From G963665495 sp963677785 (GTDB lineage Bacteria > Desulfobacterota > Desulfovibrionia > Desulfovibrionales > Desulfovibrionaceae), in contig CAXXDH010000003.1 in NCBI GenBank assembly GCA_963677785.2, positions 2,914,001 through 2,978,000 of the forward strand: DNA of 64,000 nt, written 5' to 3'. The position numbers and the translations under genes were made by a program. This document shows, one piece after another, positions 34,885 through 44,000 of the stretch. The stretch's first letter is position 1; each line of letters opens with the position of its first letter. A model generated the notes under the pieces. The model was given only the letters and a program-made list of their open reading frames with translations. It ran no database searches and was not told the DNA's origin.

Positions 34885-35859
34885 ATGAAACCAAAGGTTT
34901 TCATCACGCGCCAGATTCCGTTTGCCGGTGTGGACCTGTTGCGTCACGAATGCGAGGTGGAGGTGTTCGGGGACCAGCCCTTGCCCTACGATCTGCTATT
35001 GGAAAATGTGGGGGAATGCCAGGGGGTTATCGGGCTGGGCACGGACCAGATAGATGCGGCGTTTTTCGCAGCGGCCCCCTGTCTGAAAGGGTACGCCAAT
35101 TATGCCGTGGCCTTTGACAATATCGACATGGCTGCGGCCACGAGTAGGGGGATACCCGTATCCAATACGCCCGACGTGCTGACCAAGGCCACAGCGGAGC
35201 TGGCCTGGGCGCTGCTGTTCGCCGTGGCCCGGCGCGTGGTGGAAACGGACAGGGTGATGCGTACGGGCGAATGGCCGGGCATGGGGCCCATGCAATATAT
35301 CGGTAGTGGTGTCTCGGAAAAGACTCTGGGGATTTTCGGCTCCGGGCGGATCGGCACTGCCATGGCGCGCATGTCCGCGGGATTCGGTATGCGGGTGTTG
35401 TATATGAACGAGTCCGGCCACAGAAACGACGTGCTGGATGGGCAGCTCGACGGGCGGCTGGTGGAGTTCGACGAACTCCTGGCTGAGTCGGATTTTTTGA
35501 GTCTGCACGCTCCGTTGACCGAGCAGACCAGGCACAGGTTTGACGCCGCGGCATTCGAAAAAATGAAGGACACGGCCTATGTCATCAACACAGCCCGTGG
35601 GGCGCTGATCAAGGAGGACGACCTGGTTGCGGCCCTGCGTTGCGGGGACATCGCCGGAGCCGGGCTGGACGTGTACGAATTCGAACCCAGGGTGACCCCC
35701 GGCCTGGCCGGATTGCACAATGTGGTGCTGGTGCCGCACATCGGCTCGGCCACCCGTGCCGCTCGCAGCCAGATGAGCCTGCTGGCCGCCCGCAACCTGC
35801 TGGCCATGCTCAAGGGAGAACGGGCTGAAAATTGTCTCAATCCCGAGGTCTACTGCTGA
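34885..35859 (+). CDS. D-isomer-specific 2-hydroxyacid dehydrogenase, copy 1
   Basis: 324 aa. The family would reduce a 2-oxoacid (glyoxylate, hydroxypyruvate or similar) with NAD(P)H. The Rossmann nucleotide motif is LGIFGSGRIGTAMARM. Catalytic residues are suggested by NTARGAL (Arg), the DVYEFEP region (Glu) and VPHIGSAT (His). AAGGAAAATTC precedes the ATG. A very similar 324-aa paralogue begins 334 bases downstream, so this is a tandem duplication. Exact substrate cannot be assigned. Confidence 0.88.
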   Translation: MKPKVFITRQIPFAGVDLLRHECEVEVFGDQPLPYDLLLENVGECQGVIGLGTDQIDAAFFAAAPCLKGYANYAVAFDNIDMAAATSRGIPVSNTPDVLTKATAELAWALLFAVARRVVETDRVMRTGEWPGMGPMQYIGSGVSEKTLGIFGSGRIGTAMARMSAGFGMRVLYMNESGHRNDVLDGQLDGRLVEFDELLAESDFLSLHAPLTEQTRHRFDAAAFEKMKDTAYVINTARGALIKEDDLVAALRCGDIAGAGLDVYEFEPRVTPGLAGLHNVVLVPHIGSATRAARSQMSLLAARNLLAMLKGERAENCLNPEVYC

Positions 35860-35911
35860 ACGCACGCTGGCAAACGACTGGTTTTGTCTTTTTCCCGGCG
35901 TCCATAGCGCT

Positions 35912-35939
35912 TTGACTTCTGCGGATTGATGCGTATAGT
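35912..35939 (+). promoter_or_regulatory. Sigma-70 promoter of the short leader gene
   Basis: TTGACT (35912-35917) and TATAGT (35934-35939) with a 16-base spacer, near consensus. Transcription would start near 35946 and reach the short leader frame at 36038. Confidence 0.55.
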
Positions 35940-36037
35940 TCCCATAATGTGCGGGGCGGTGCGCAAAGCGTCTGCCTTCCTGCCCGGACCAGGGAAACAT
36001 GCAGTTTCATGATGTCATACAACCAAGGAGAAAAGCC

Positions 36038-36103
36038 ATGCAGGTACGTACCGATGTGAAAGCAGGTGACAGGGATTTTCAGCATTGGACATGGGGGCGC
36101 TAA
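36038..36103 (+). CDS. 21-codon leader peptide of a probable attenuator
   Basis: ATG preceded by AAGGAGAAAAGCC, a strong ribosome site. The peptide starts MQVRTDVKAG and ends in FQHWTWGR, with two Trp codons among its last five (TGG ACA TGG). The stop (36101-36103) lies just before mutually exclusive hairpins that end in a T-run terminator. This layout matches leader peptides of amino-acid attenuators. It could instead be a small peptide made for its own sake from a monocistronic transcript. Confidence 0.6.
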   Translation: MQVRTDVKAGDRDFQHWTWGR

Positions 36104-36107
36104 CAGG

Positions 36108-36155
36108 CGCGGCCCGGACTTGATGAGCAGGCCGCGGTTGGAGCGGCCTTTTTTT
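36108..36155 (+). terminator. Terminator with overlapping antiterminator arm (attenuator)
   Basis: Terminator: AGGCCGC (36129-36135) pairs with GCGGCCT (36143-36149) around a 7-base loop, then seven T. Alternative: CGCGGCC (36108-36114) is exactly complementary to GGCCGCG (36130-36136) and would capture the terminator's first arm. A ribosome paused on the Trp codons would leave 36108-36114 free. One at the leader stop would cover it. It lies 38 bases before the second dehydrogenase gene. Confidence 0.7.
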
Positions 36156-36193
36156 ATTGCAGAACAACCAACCCCAGGAAACGAGGAAGGAAT

Positions 36194-37168
36194 ATGAAGC
36201 CCAAGGTATTCATCACGCGTCAGATTCCGCTTGCCGGAGTGGAGTTGCTTCGCCGGGAATGCGAAGTGGAGATGTTCGAGGATCGCCCGTTGCCGCGGGA
36301 ATTGCTGTTGAAAAAGGTGGTGGACTGCCAGGGCGTGATCGGGGTGTTGACGGACAAAATCAACGACGAGTTTTTCAATGCGGCGCCGAAGCTCAAGGGC
36401 TACGCCAACTACGCCGTCGGATTCGACAACATCGACGTGGACGAAGCCACCAGAAGGGGAGTGCCCGTATCCAATACGCCCGACGTGTTGACCGACGCCA
36501 CCGCGGAACTGGCCTGGGCGCTGTTGTTCGCCGTTGCCCGGCGCGTGGTGGAGACGGACAAGGTGATGCGCGCGGGCCAATGGAACGGCTGGGGCCCCAT
36601 GCAATATATCGGCGGCGGCGTTACCGGAAAAACTCTGGGCATCTTCGGCGCCGGACGCATCGGTACGGCCATGGCCCTGATGTCCAAGGGGTATAAAATG
36701 CGCGTATTGTATACCAAAGCCTCCGGCCGCAGGAACGAGCTCCTGGACGCCGAGCTGGGCGCGCAGCTGGTCTCACAGGACGAACTTCTGGCCGAATCCG
36801 ATTTCATCAGCCTGCATGCGCCCCTGACCGCCCAGACCCGGCACGCGTTCGACGCCACGAGCTTCAAAAAAATGAAACCGAGCGCCTACATTATCAATAC
36901 GGGGCGCGGACCTGTTATCAAAGAGGACGACCTGGTTGCGGCCCTGGACGAAGGGGAAATCGCAGGCGCCGGGCTGGATGTCTACGAATACGAGCCCAAG
37001 ATGGCCGCCGGACTGGCCGAGCTGCCCAATACGGTGTTGCTGCCGCATATCGGCTCCGCCACAAGGAGCGCCCGCGACGACATGAGCCTGCTGGCGGCGC
37101 GCAACATTCTGGCCATGCTCAAGGGCGAACGCGCCGAGACCTGTTTGAACCCTTCTCTTTACAGTTAA
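36194..37168 (+). CDS. D-isomer-specific 2-hydroxyacid dehydrogenase, copy 2
   Basis: 324 aa, closely similar to the preceding paralogue over its whole length, including MKPKVFITRQIPLAGVELLR and TLGIFGAGRIGTAMAL. Catalytic signatures: NTGRGPV (Arg), DVYEYEP (Glu), LPHIGSAT (His). Substitutions cluster around the substrate side (VLTDKINDEFF versus LGTDQIDAAFF), so the two may differ in substrate preference. AGGAAGGAAT precedes the ATG. Unlike copy 1, it lies behind the candidate attenuator at 36038-36155. Confidence 0.9.
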   Translation: MKPKVFITRQIPLAGVELLRRECEVEMFEDRPLPRELLLKKVVDCQGVIGVLTDKINDEFFNAAPKLKGYANYAVGFDNIDVDEATRRGVPVSNTPDVLTDATAELAWALLFAVARRVVETDKVMRAGQWNGWGPMQYIGGGVTGKTLGIFGAGRIGTAMALMSKGYKMRVLYTKASGRRNELLDAELGAQLVSQDELLAESDFISLHAPLTAQTRHAFDATSFKKMKPSAYIINTGRGPVIKEDDLVAALDEGEIAGAGLDVYEYEPKMAAGLAELPNTVLLPHIGSATRSARDDMSLLAARNILAMLKGERAETCLNPSLYS

Positions 37169-37320
37169 TTTTTTGAGGAGCTTTTTTATACAAGGATAAT
37201 TGAGCTGCCCGATACAGTATGGTAGGCTCCAGCAACCTTTGAAAACGTCGTGCGATTGCAGCATGAGGCTATTGCCTTTTGGGCTGCGTATTGAACATTT
37301 AAGGAAAGAATGGGGATCTT

Positions 37321-38892
37321 ATGTGCTCAGCATTTTTTAATGCCAAGGGCCGTCCGGCGCGGGTACGGGGAATTTTTCTTTGCAGCTGCCTGATGCTGGC
37401 CCTGGCTGCGCCTTTCGCCTCCTGGGCCGGAGACCATGCCGCCGGGGACAAGCCCGGACCGGACCAGGCATTGCAGATGTTGCGGGAAGGGAACGAACGC
37501 TTTGCTTCCGGCACGTCCGGCCTGCCTCATTTGGACGCCGCCCGGCTCAAGCAGGCCGGTACGGAAGACCAGGGCGCCCATGCCTACGCCACGGTGCTGG
37601 CCTGTTCGGACTCGCGGGTGCCGGTGGAACGGATTTTTGATGCCGGGGTTATGGACCTGTTCGTGGTACGCGTACCTGGGAGCGTCGTCCGTACCGATGA
37701 GGCGGGTTCCATAGAATACGGACTGGCGCACGTCCATACGCCCGTGCTGGTGGTTCTGGGGCATACGCATTGCGGCGCGGTGACCGCCATGGCCAATCGC
37801 CTGCAGGGGGATACGCACGAGCTCGAACGCAATATTCCGCCCTTGGTCGCTCCCATTCGCTCGGCCGTGAGCCGGGCCATGGAAGAGCACCCGGACGCTG
37901 ATGTCAAGAAACTGTTGCCCTACGCCATCGAGAACAATGTCTGGCAGTCCATCTCGGACCTTTTCCGACTCAGCCCGGCTACTCGCGAGCTGGTAAAAGC
38001 CGGGAAGGTCAAGGTCGTGGGCGCCGTCTACGATGTGGGCACCGGTCTGGTTCGCTGGCTGCCCGAGGACAACGTGGCAAAGCTGCTGGAAAAGGCTGAG
38101 GCGGATCCTGAAAGCGCCCAAGAGGCCATGCTGCTCTACGGCAAAGGCGCCAAACCCGCTCCCGCCGAAGTGCTGGAGACGCTCAAGCAGGGCAACGACC
38201 GCTTTGTTGCCGGAGAATCCCTGCATCCGCATACGGACAGCGCGCGCCTGGAGCAGGCCGCCCAGGAAGACCAGGGCGACCATGCCCTTGCCACGGTGTT
38301 GACCTGTTCGGATTCACGGGTGCCTCCGGAATACATTTTCGACTCAGGTGTCATGGATCTGTTCGTGGTGCGCGTGGCCGGTAATGTGGTCCGTACCGAC
38401 GAGGCAGGTTCCATAGAATACGGGCTGGCGCACGTCCATACGCCCGTACTGGTGATTTTGGGCCATACGCAATGCGGCGCGGTGACGGCTGTTACCCAGG
38501 CCCTGCAAGGGCATGGCCATACGCTGGAGCACAATATCCCGCCCTTGATCGGTCCCATCAAACCGGCGGTGGAATCCGCCATGCACGAGCATCCGGACCT
38601 GGCCGACTCCGTCAAGATTATTCCCTATGCCATTGAAGAAAATGTCTGGGCAGCGGTGAAGGATCTTTTTCTGCAGAGTCCGGCCACGCGCGAGCTGGTC
38701 AAAAGCGGCAAGGCCCTGGTGACGGGCGCTATTTATGATGTCAGCACGGGCAAAGTGAACTGGCTGCCTCTGGAAAAGGTGGACGCCATTCTGGCCGAGG
38801 TCGAGGCCGATCCGCAGCGCGCCACGAACGCCATGGCCAAACCGGCGGCGCGCCGGGCTGTTTCCGGACAGGCGCCGGAGCAGACGCCCTGA
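37321..38892 (+). CDS. Exported double beta-carbonic anhydrase
   Basis: 523 aa with two complete beta-class carbonic anhydrase domains in one chain. A signal-peptide-like N terminus (FLCSCLMLALAAPFASWA) sends it to the periplasm. Domain 1 (about 45-265) has zinc ligands C95-S-D97-S-R99 and H148-T-H-C151. Domain 2 (about 275-500) repeats TCSDSRVP and LGHTQCGAV. Both also keep the VVRTDEAGSIEYGLAHVHTPVLV segment. It would interconvert CO2 and bicarbonate. It is the first of three adjacent genes with four such domains, and the operon ends at a terminator at 40663-40700. Confidence 0.9.
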   Translation: MCSAFFNAKGRPARVRGIFLCSCLMLALAAPFASWAGDHAAGDKPGPDQALQMLREGNERFASGTSGLPHLDAARLKQAGTEDQGAHAYATVLACSDSRVPVERIFDAGVMDLFVVRVPGSVVRTDEAGSIEYGLAHVHTPVLVVLGHTHCGAVTAMANRLQGDTHELERNIPPLVAPIRSAVSRAMEEHPDADVKKLLPYAIENNVWQSISDLFRLSPATRELVKAGKVKVVGAVYDVGTGLVRWLPEDNVAKLLEKAEADPESAQEAMLLYGKGAKPAPAEVLETLKQGNDRFVAGESLHPHTDSARLEQAAQEDQGDHALATVLTCSDSRVPPEYIFDSGVMDLFVVRVAGNVVRTDEAGSIEYGLAHVHTPVLVILGHTQCGAVTAVTQALQGHGHTLEHNIPPLIGPIKPAVESAMHEHPDLADSVKIIPYAIEENVWAAVKDLFLQSPATRELVKSGKALVTGAIYDVSTGKVNWLPLEKVDAILAEVEADPQRATNAMAKPAARRAVSGQAPEQTP

Positions 38893-38979
38893 GCAACAAC
38901 CGAGGCAGAAACAGGGCGGGGCGCTCATTGAGCAAACCGACATGACCAGGTCCCAAAACGTGACTCCACGGAGAACGAT

Positions 38980-39762
38980 ATGAAGGTGTTCAAGGTTTCC
39001 ACAATTATTTATGTGATCATCGCCGTCACCATTGCCCTGGTGGCCACGCAGAACGGCAAACCCGGCCCATCCCGGGCCTTGCGGATGCTGCAGGAGGGCA
39101 ACAAACGCTTTGCAGCCGGAAAACTGCAGCATCCGCACACGGACGCGGAACGTCTGCAGCTGGCTGATACGGTGGACCAGGCAGACCACGCCTATGCCAC
39201 GGTGCTGACCTGTTCGGATTCCCGTGTGCCCGCGGAGTATATTTTCGACGCCGGGGTCATGGACCTGTTCGTTGTGCGCGTGGCCGGCAACGTGGTCAAA
39301 ACGGACGAAGCCGGAGCCATCGAATACGGGCTGACCCACGTCCGTACGCCCGTGCTGGTGGTTTTGGGCCATACGCAGTGCGGCGCCGTCACGGCCGTGG
39401 CCAAGGCCCTGCAGGGACAGGGCGGCAAGGTGGAACGGAACATTCCGCCCCTGATAGCCTCCATCGAACCCGCGGTTGAAGAGGCCCTGCACGAGCATCC
39501 CGACCTGGCGGGAAACAACGAGCTGATTCCCTATGCCGTGGAAAACAATGTCTGGCTGGCCATCCGCAACCTGTTCATGCGCAGCCCCGCCACCCGCGAG
39601 CTGGTCGAGGACGGGGACGTCAAGGTCGTGGGCGCCATCTACGACGTCGGCACCGGAAAGGTCCGCTGGCTGTCCGAAGACAAGGTCAAAGGCATTCTGG
39701 CCGAGGTGAACAAAGACCCGGACCGCTATGTCGATCCCATGGCGCAGGCCGACACATATTAA
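38980..39762 (+). CDS. Membrane-anchored or exported beta-carbonic anhydrase
   Basis: 260 aa. An N-terminal hydrophobic segment (STIIYVIIAVTIALVA) without an obvious cleavage site suggests a signal anchor, placing the catalytic domain in the periplasm. Zinc and catalytic residues are in LTCSDSRVP and LGHTQCGAV. Domain length and the DEAGAIEYGLTHVRTPVLV segment match its neighbours. It follows the double-domain gene by 87 bases. All catalytic residues are retained, so a redundant rather than degenerate copy. Confidence 0.9.
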   Translation: MKVFKVSTIIYVIIAVTIALVATQNGKPGPSRALRMLQEGNKRFAAGKLQHPHTDAERLQLADTVDQADHAYATVLTCSDSRVPAEYIFDAGVMDLFVVRVAGNVVKTDEAGAIEYGLTHVRTPVLVVLGHTQCGAVTAVAKALQGQGGKVERNIPPLIASIEPAVEEALHEHPDLAGNNELIPYAVENNVWLAIRNLFMRSPATRELVEDGDVKVVGAIYDVGTGKVRWLSEDKVKGILAEVNKDPDRYVDPMAQADTY

Positions 39763-39795
39763 TTCGTACCGCAACCAAACAGAGTGGATGTTACG

Positions 39796-40641
39796 ATGAA
39801 TCACACGACACATACGACGCCGTCCAAAGATATCGGCATGATGTTCTGCTGGGTCACCCTGGTGGTGGCGCTGGTGCTGCTCGCGGTCCTGAAACCGACC
39901 GGCCATGCGGTCAAGACAGACCCCGACGCGGCGCTCGCCAGGCTGCAGGAAGGCAACGAGCGGTTTGCCGCGGGAGAATCGGTCTATCCGCACCTGGACG
40001 CCAAACGGCTGGCCCTGGCGGGAAAAGAAGACCAGGGCAAGCACGCCTTTGCCACCGTTATCGCCTGTTCGGATTCCCGCGTGCCTGTGGAACGCATCTT
40101 TGATACGGGCGTGATGGATCTTTTCGTGATCCGGGTGGCCGGAAACGTGGTCAATACGGATGAAGCCGGGTCCATAGAATACGGCCTGGCCCACGTCCAT
40201 ACGCCGTTGCTGGTGGTTCTGGGCCATACGCAGTGCGGCGCGGTGACCGCAGTCACCAAGGAGCTGCAGGGCCACGGCCACGCGCTCGAACGCAACATCC
40301 CGCCGCTCATCGCGCCCATCAAACCGGCTGTTGCCAGGGCCATGAAGGAGCACCCGGACCTGGCGCAGGGCAGCGGGATCATTCCCTACGCCATTGAGCA
40401 GAACGTCTGGCAGGCCATAGAGGATCTGTTCCTGCAGAGCGCGGCTTCCCGGGCTCTGGTGGAAGAGGAAAAAGTCAAAGTAGTGGGCGCCATCTACGAT
40501 GTGGGCACCGGAAAGGTCGCCTGGCTGCCGGAGGAGCCGGTGGAGGAAATTCTGGCCAAAGTCGTGGACAACCCCGAACGCTCCATGAGCCCGCTGGCCA
40601 TTGAAACAGGAGCGAAGCCAGCCGCGCACGCCCATCAGTAG
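39796..40641 (+). CDS. Membrane-anchored or exported beta-carbonic anhydrase
   Basis: 281 aa. A His/Thr-rich start (MNHTTHTTPS) precedes a hydrophobic helix (MMFCWVTLVVALVLLAVL). The beta-carbonic anhydrase domain has IACSDSRVP, VNTDEAGSIEYGLAHVHTPLLVV and LGHTQCGAV. ATG at 39796 is chosen with GAGTGG upstream; a GTG at 39784 is possible. It is the third gene of the cluster, 33 bases after the previous stop, ahead of a strong terminator. A His-containing tail (KPAAHAHQ) ends the protein. Confidence 0.9.
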   Translation: MNHTTHTTPSKDIGMMFCWVTLVVALVLLAVLKPTGHAVKTDPDAALARLQEGNERFAAGESVYPHLDAKRLALAGKEDQGKHAFATVIACSDSRVPVERIFDTGVMDLFVIRVAGNVVNTDEAGSIEYGLAHVHTPLLVVLGHTQCGAVTAVTKELQGHGHALERNIPPLIAPIKPAVARAMKEHPDLAQGSGIIPYAIEQNVWQAIEDLFLQSAASRALVEEEKVKVVGAIYDVGTGKVAWLPEEPVEEILAKVVDNPERSMSPLAIETGAKPAAHAHQ

Positions 40642-40662
40642 GCCAGGAAACATAGAGTTCAA

Positions 40663-40700
40663 ACAGGCCCGCCAGGTTTTGCGCGGGCCTGTTTTTTTTT
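40663..40700 (+). terminator. Intrinsic terminator of the carbonic anhydrase operon
   Basis: 10-bp arms ACAGGCCCGC/GCGGGCCTGT, 10-base loop, then nine T. Confidence 0.9.
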
Positions 40701-41055
40701 CAGGAGGCAGGATTCAAAGCGTGAGTCCGGGGTTGACTCTCCTGAGCGGAAGATTATCAAGTTTTATCGAGCGACTGGGATTTTGGTATCAAAAAGAATC
40801 TTGCGCTGTCTTTCCGTACTCATATTTGATACGCTCAATGACCGTTATCTTTGGATTTACGAGCCTGCTTTACTCTCGGAGAAAGAGACGATACGTAGGT
40901 CGCTTGTTTACACGAGCCGCAGCGAAAAACGTGTAACGGCGCGCTTCTGCGGCTTTCATTGCAGTACCCCGCTTGCGCGGGCTGAATTTTACAACCCGGA
41001 GCAGTACACTTGCCAGCGTGTGTTGCTAGTATCATATTTGACAAGGATGGGAACA
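40701..41055. promoter_or_regulatory. Leader region of the lactate-dehydrogenase-like gene with repeated words
   Basis: About 355 bases without a supported gene. CATATTTGA occurs at 40821-40829 and 41033-41041. GTATCAAA (from 40786) and TTTGATAC (40825-40832) form a spaced inverted repeat. These could be operators for the downstream flavoprotein gene. The frame is open from 40783, but the N-terminal extension looks unlike protein. Confidence 0.4.
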
Positions 41056-44000
41056 ATGCCCCGTAAAGGACCACATATATCGATCAGTTCCGAATATTTA
41101 ATACCACGCGTCCTGGGCCTGACGGCAAAGGAGTTCAGCTCCTGGCCGGATGACGTACGCGATCTCGGTCTGGAGATCGCGGAGGAGCTTTTTTTAGTCC
41201 GGTACAATCCGTTCATTGATCCGGGTCTGGTGTACCTGAGCGTCAACTCCAGGTTCAAACAGGCCCAGCCCTCGCTTTCAAGCGACTTTATCAATATCCT
41301 GGACGGCAGCATTCAGCGCTTCTGGCGCAAGTACCGTACGGACCAGGATTTTCGCAAGGAGCTGGTCTACCGCCTGCGGCAGAAGCTGGCCAAGGAAGAC
41401 GTCAGCACCCGTCCCAACGTACTGGTGGAGTCGGCCACGGACGCCACGGACCTGCGTATGGAGTTGCCGTTGCTGGTCGTCTCGCCCACCAGCACCGAGC
41501 AGATTCAGTACGTGGTCCGGCTGGCCAATGAAATGGGCTTTGTGATCGTGCCGCGCGGCGGCGGCTCCGGCTTGACCGGCGGCGCCATTCCGGCCAGCGA
41601 CCGTACCGTGATTCTCAGCCTTTCCAAGTACAAGCAGATCACGGACATCAATCCGGAAGAGATGCTCGTCTGCGCCCAGTCCGGCCTGATCACCAGCGAC
41701 CTGATCAAGGCGGCGGCCGAGCAGGGGCTGTTGTTCACCGTGGATCCCGCCTCCAAGACCGCCTCGTCTCTGGGCGGCAACATTGCGGAGAATTCGGGCG
41801 GTCCCTTCTGCTTCGAATACGGCACCACCATCGACAATATTCTCAGCTACCGAATGGTGCTGCCCCAGGGCGACCTCATCGAGGTACGGCGCAAGAACCA
41901 CCCGCGCCACAAGATTCTGGAAGACGAGATGGTCACGTTCGAGGTGTTCAATGTGGAAGAGTCGGGCGAGCTTGGTTCGTTGCGCGATTCCATCTCCCTG
42001 AGCGGCGAACAGATCCGTACGCCGGGCCTGGGAAAGGATGTGACCAACAAGTTTCTGGGCGGTCTGCCAGGCGTGCAGAAGGAAGGCGTGGACGGCATCA
42101 TCACGGACTGCTGCTTCACGGTCTATCCGCAGCTGCAGTACTCGCGGACCATCTGTCTGGAGTTCTTCGGACGCTCCATGCACAACGCCATGCTGGTCAT
42201 CAAGGACCTGGTCAAACTTCGGGACAAGATCCGCGAAGAGGGCGACCATGTGAAGATGTCCGCCCTGGAAGAGTGGAATATCAAATACGTCCAGGCCATC
42301 AATTATGTGAAGAAATCCGCCCAGTACGAAGGCGATCCCATTTCCGTGCTGCTGCTGCAGCTGGATTCCAACGACGCACAGGCTTTGGAATCCGCGGTCA
42401 ACAGCATCGAGAACATTGCCCAGCCCTATGAGAACGTCGATGTTTTTGTCGCCCAGGATGATCGCGAGGCTGAAATCTTCTGGGAAGACCGGCACAAGCT
42501 CTCGGCCATTTCCAAGCGAACCTCGGGATTCAAAATCAACGAGGACATCGTTATTCCGCTGGAGGTGGTGCCCGAGTTCGCGGACTTCCTCGAACAGCTC
42601 AACCTGTTTTATATGGCCAAGGCCTACCGCCTGGCGCTGCATATGGTCACCGAGCTGCCCTGGATGCCCGTGGAAGACGAGTTCCTGGTCATGGAGCAGG
42701 ACTTCGCGGCGCGCGTGCTCAAGGGCGAACTGAGCGCCAAGGAACTCAACGACGAAGAACTGGGCATGCAGGCCCATTACTTTTTTAAGGACCTGCAGAG
42801 CCGTTATCCGGGCATGCAGGCCGAGCTGCAGAAGATTTTCGAGGACATGCAGGCCACGCGTATCGTTCTGGCCAGCCACATGCACGCGGGTGACGGCAAC
42901 TGTCACGTGAACATTCCGGTCAATTCCAATGACCACAAGATGGTCCGCAACGCCGAAGCCGCGGCAGAGTCGGTGTTCGGCAAGGTGCTCGAACTCAACG
43001 GCCAGGTCTCGGGCGAACACGGCATCGGCATCACCAAGATCAACTTCCTGTCCGAAGACAAGATCAAGGCCCTGAAGGCCTATAAAAAGGAAGTGGATCC
43101 CAACAACGTGCTCAATCCGAGCAAGCTGACTCAGCGGCAGCTGCCGGTCAAGCCGTATACGTTCTCCTTCAACAGGCTGATTCAGGACATCCGCAAGAGC
43201 GGCCTGCCCGAGAAGGAGCGGCTCATCAACCTGCTGCAGAACATTCAGGTCTGCACCCGCTGCGGCAAATGCAAGCAGGTCTGCCCCATGTATTATCCGG
43301 AGCAGTCCTTGATTTTTCATCCGCGCAACAAAAATATCAGCCTGGGCGCGCTCATCGAGGCCATCTACTATTCGCAGGTCAACCGGGGCGAGCCGGACAA
43401 GGGCTTGATGAACGAACTCCGCAGCCTGATGGAACACTGCACCGGGTGCGGCAAATGTACGGCCGTTTGCCCGGTCAAGATCAATTCTCCGGAAGTCATG
43501 CTGCATCTGCGTTCGTTTCTGGAAGACAAAGAAGCGGGTGGGCATCCCATCAAGACCAAGGTGCTCAGCTATTTGGCTGCGGCGCCGGCCAAACGCGTCC
43601 CCCTGGCCGCCAAGGCCGCCGGTGTGGGCCAGAGCGTGGCCAACAAGGCCCTGGGGCTTGTTCCGGCCAAATGGCGCGAACGGTTCAACAATCCGTTGTT
43701 TTCCGGTCCCGGGCCTTTGACGCAGTTTTCCAACCTGGTGCAGACCCTGCACACTGAGCGGGGATCCATTTTCCTTCCCCGTGAGCAGACCGTAGGGCGT
43801 AGCGAAGCCGTATTGTATTTTCCGGGCTGCGGCGGCGGGCTGTTCTACAAGTCCATCGGCCTGGCCGGTATGTTTCTGCTGCTGCGTACGGGCTTTGGCG
43901 TGGTGATCCCTCGCGAACATCTCTGCTGCGGCTATCCGTTGCTAGTGAGCGGCTGCGAGGAGGCCTACACCACCAACCAGGCCCGCAACATTTTCACGTT

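Noticed and set aside
38344..40662. Long minus-strand open frame opposite the carbonic anhydrase genes
   Set aside because: Its internal repetition merely mirrors the repeated carbonic anhydrase domains on the other strand.
41278..43920. Very long minus-strand open frame opposite the FAD/4Fe-4S gene
   Set aside because: No recognisable protein motifs. It mirrors a strongly supported plus-strand gene and arises from the GC-rich codon pattern.
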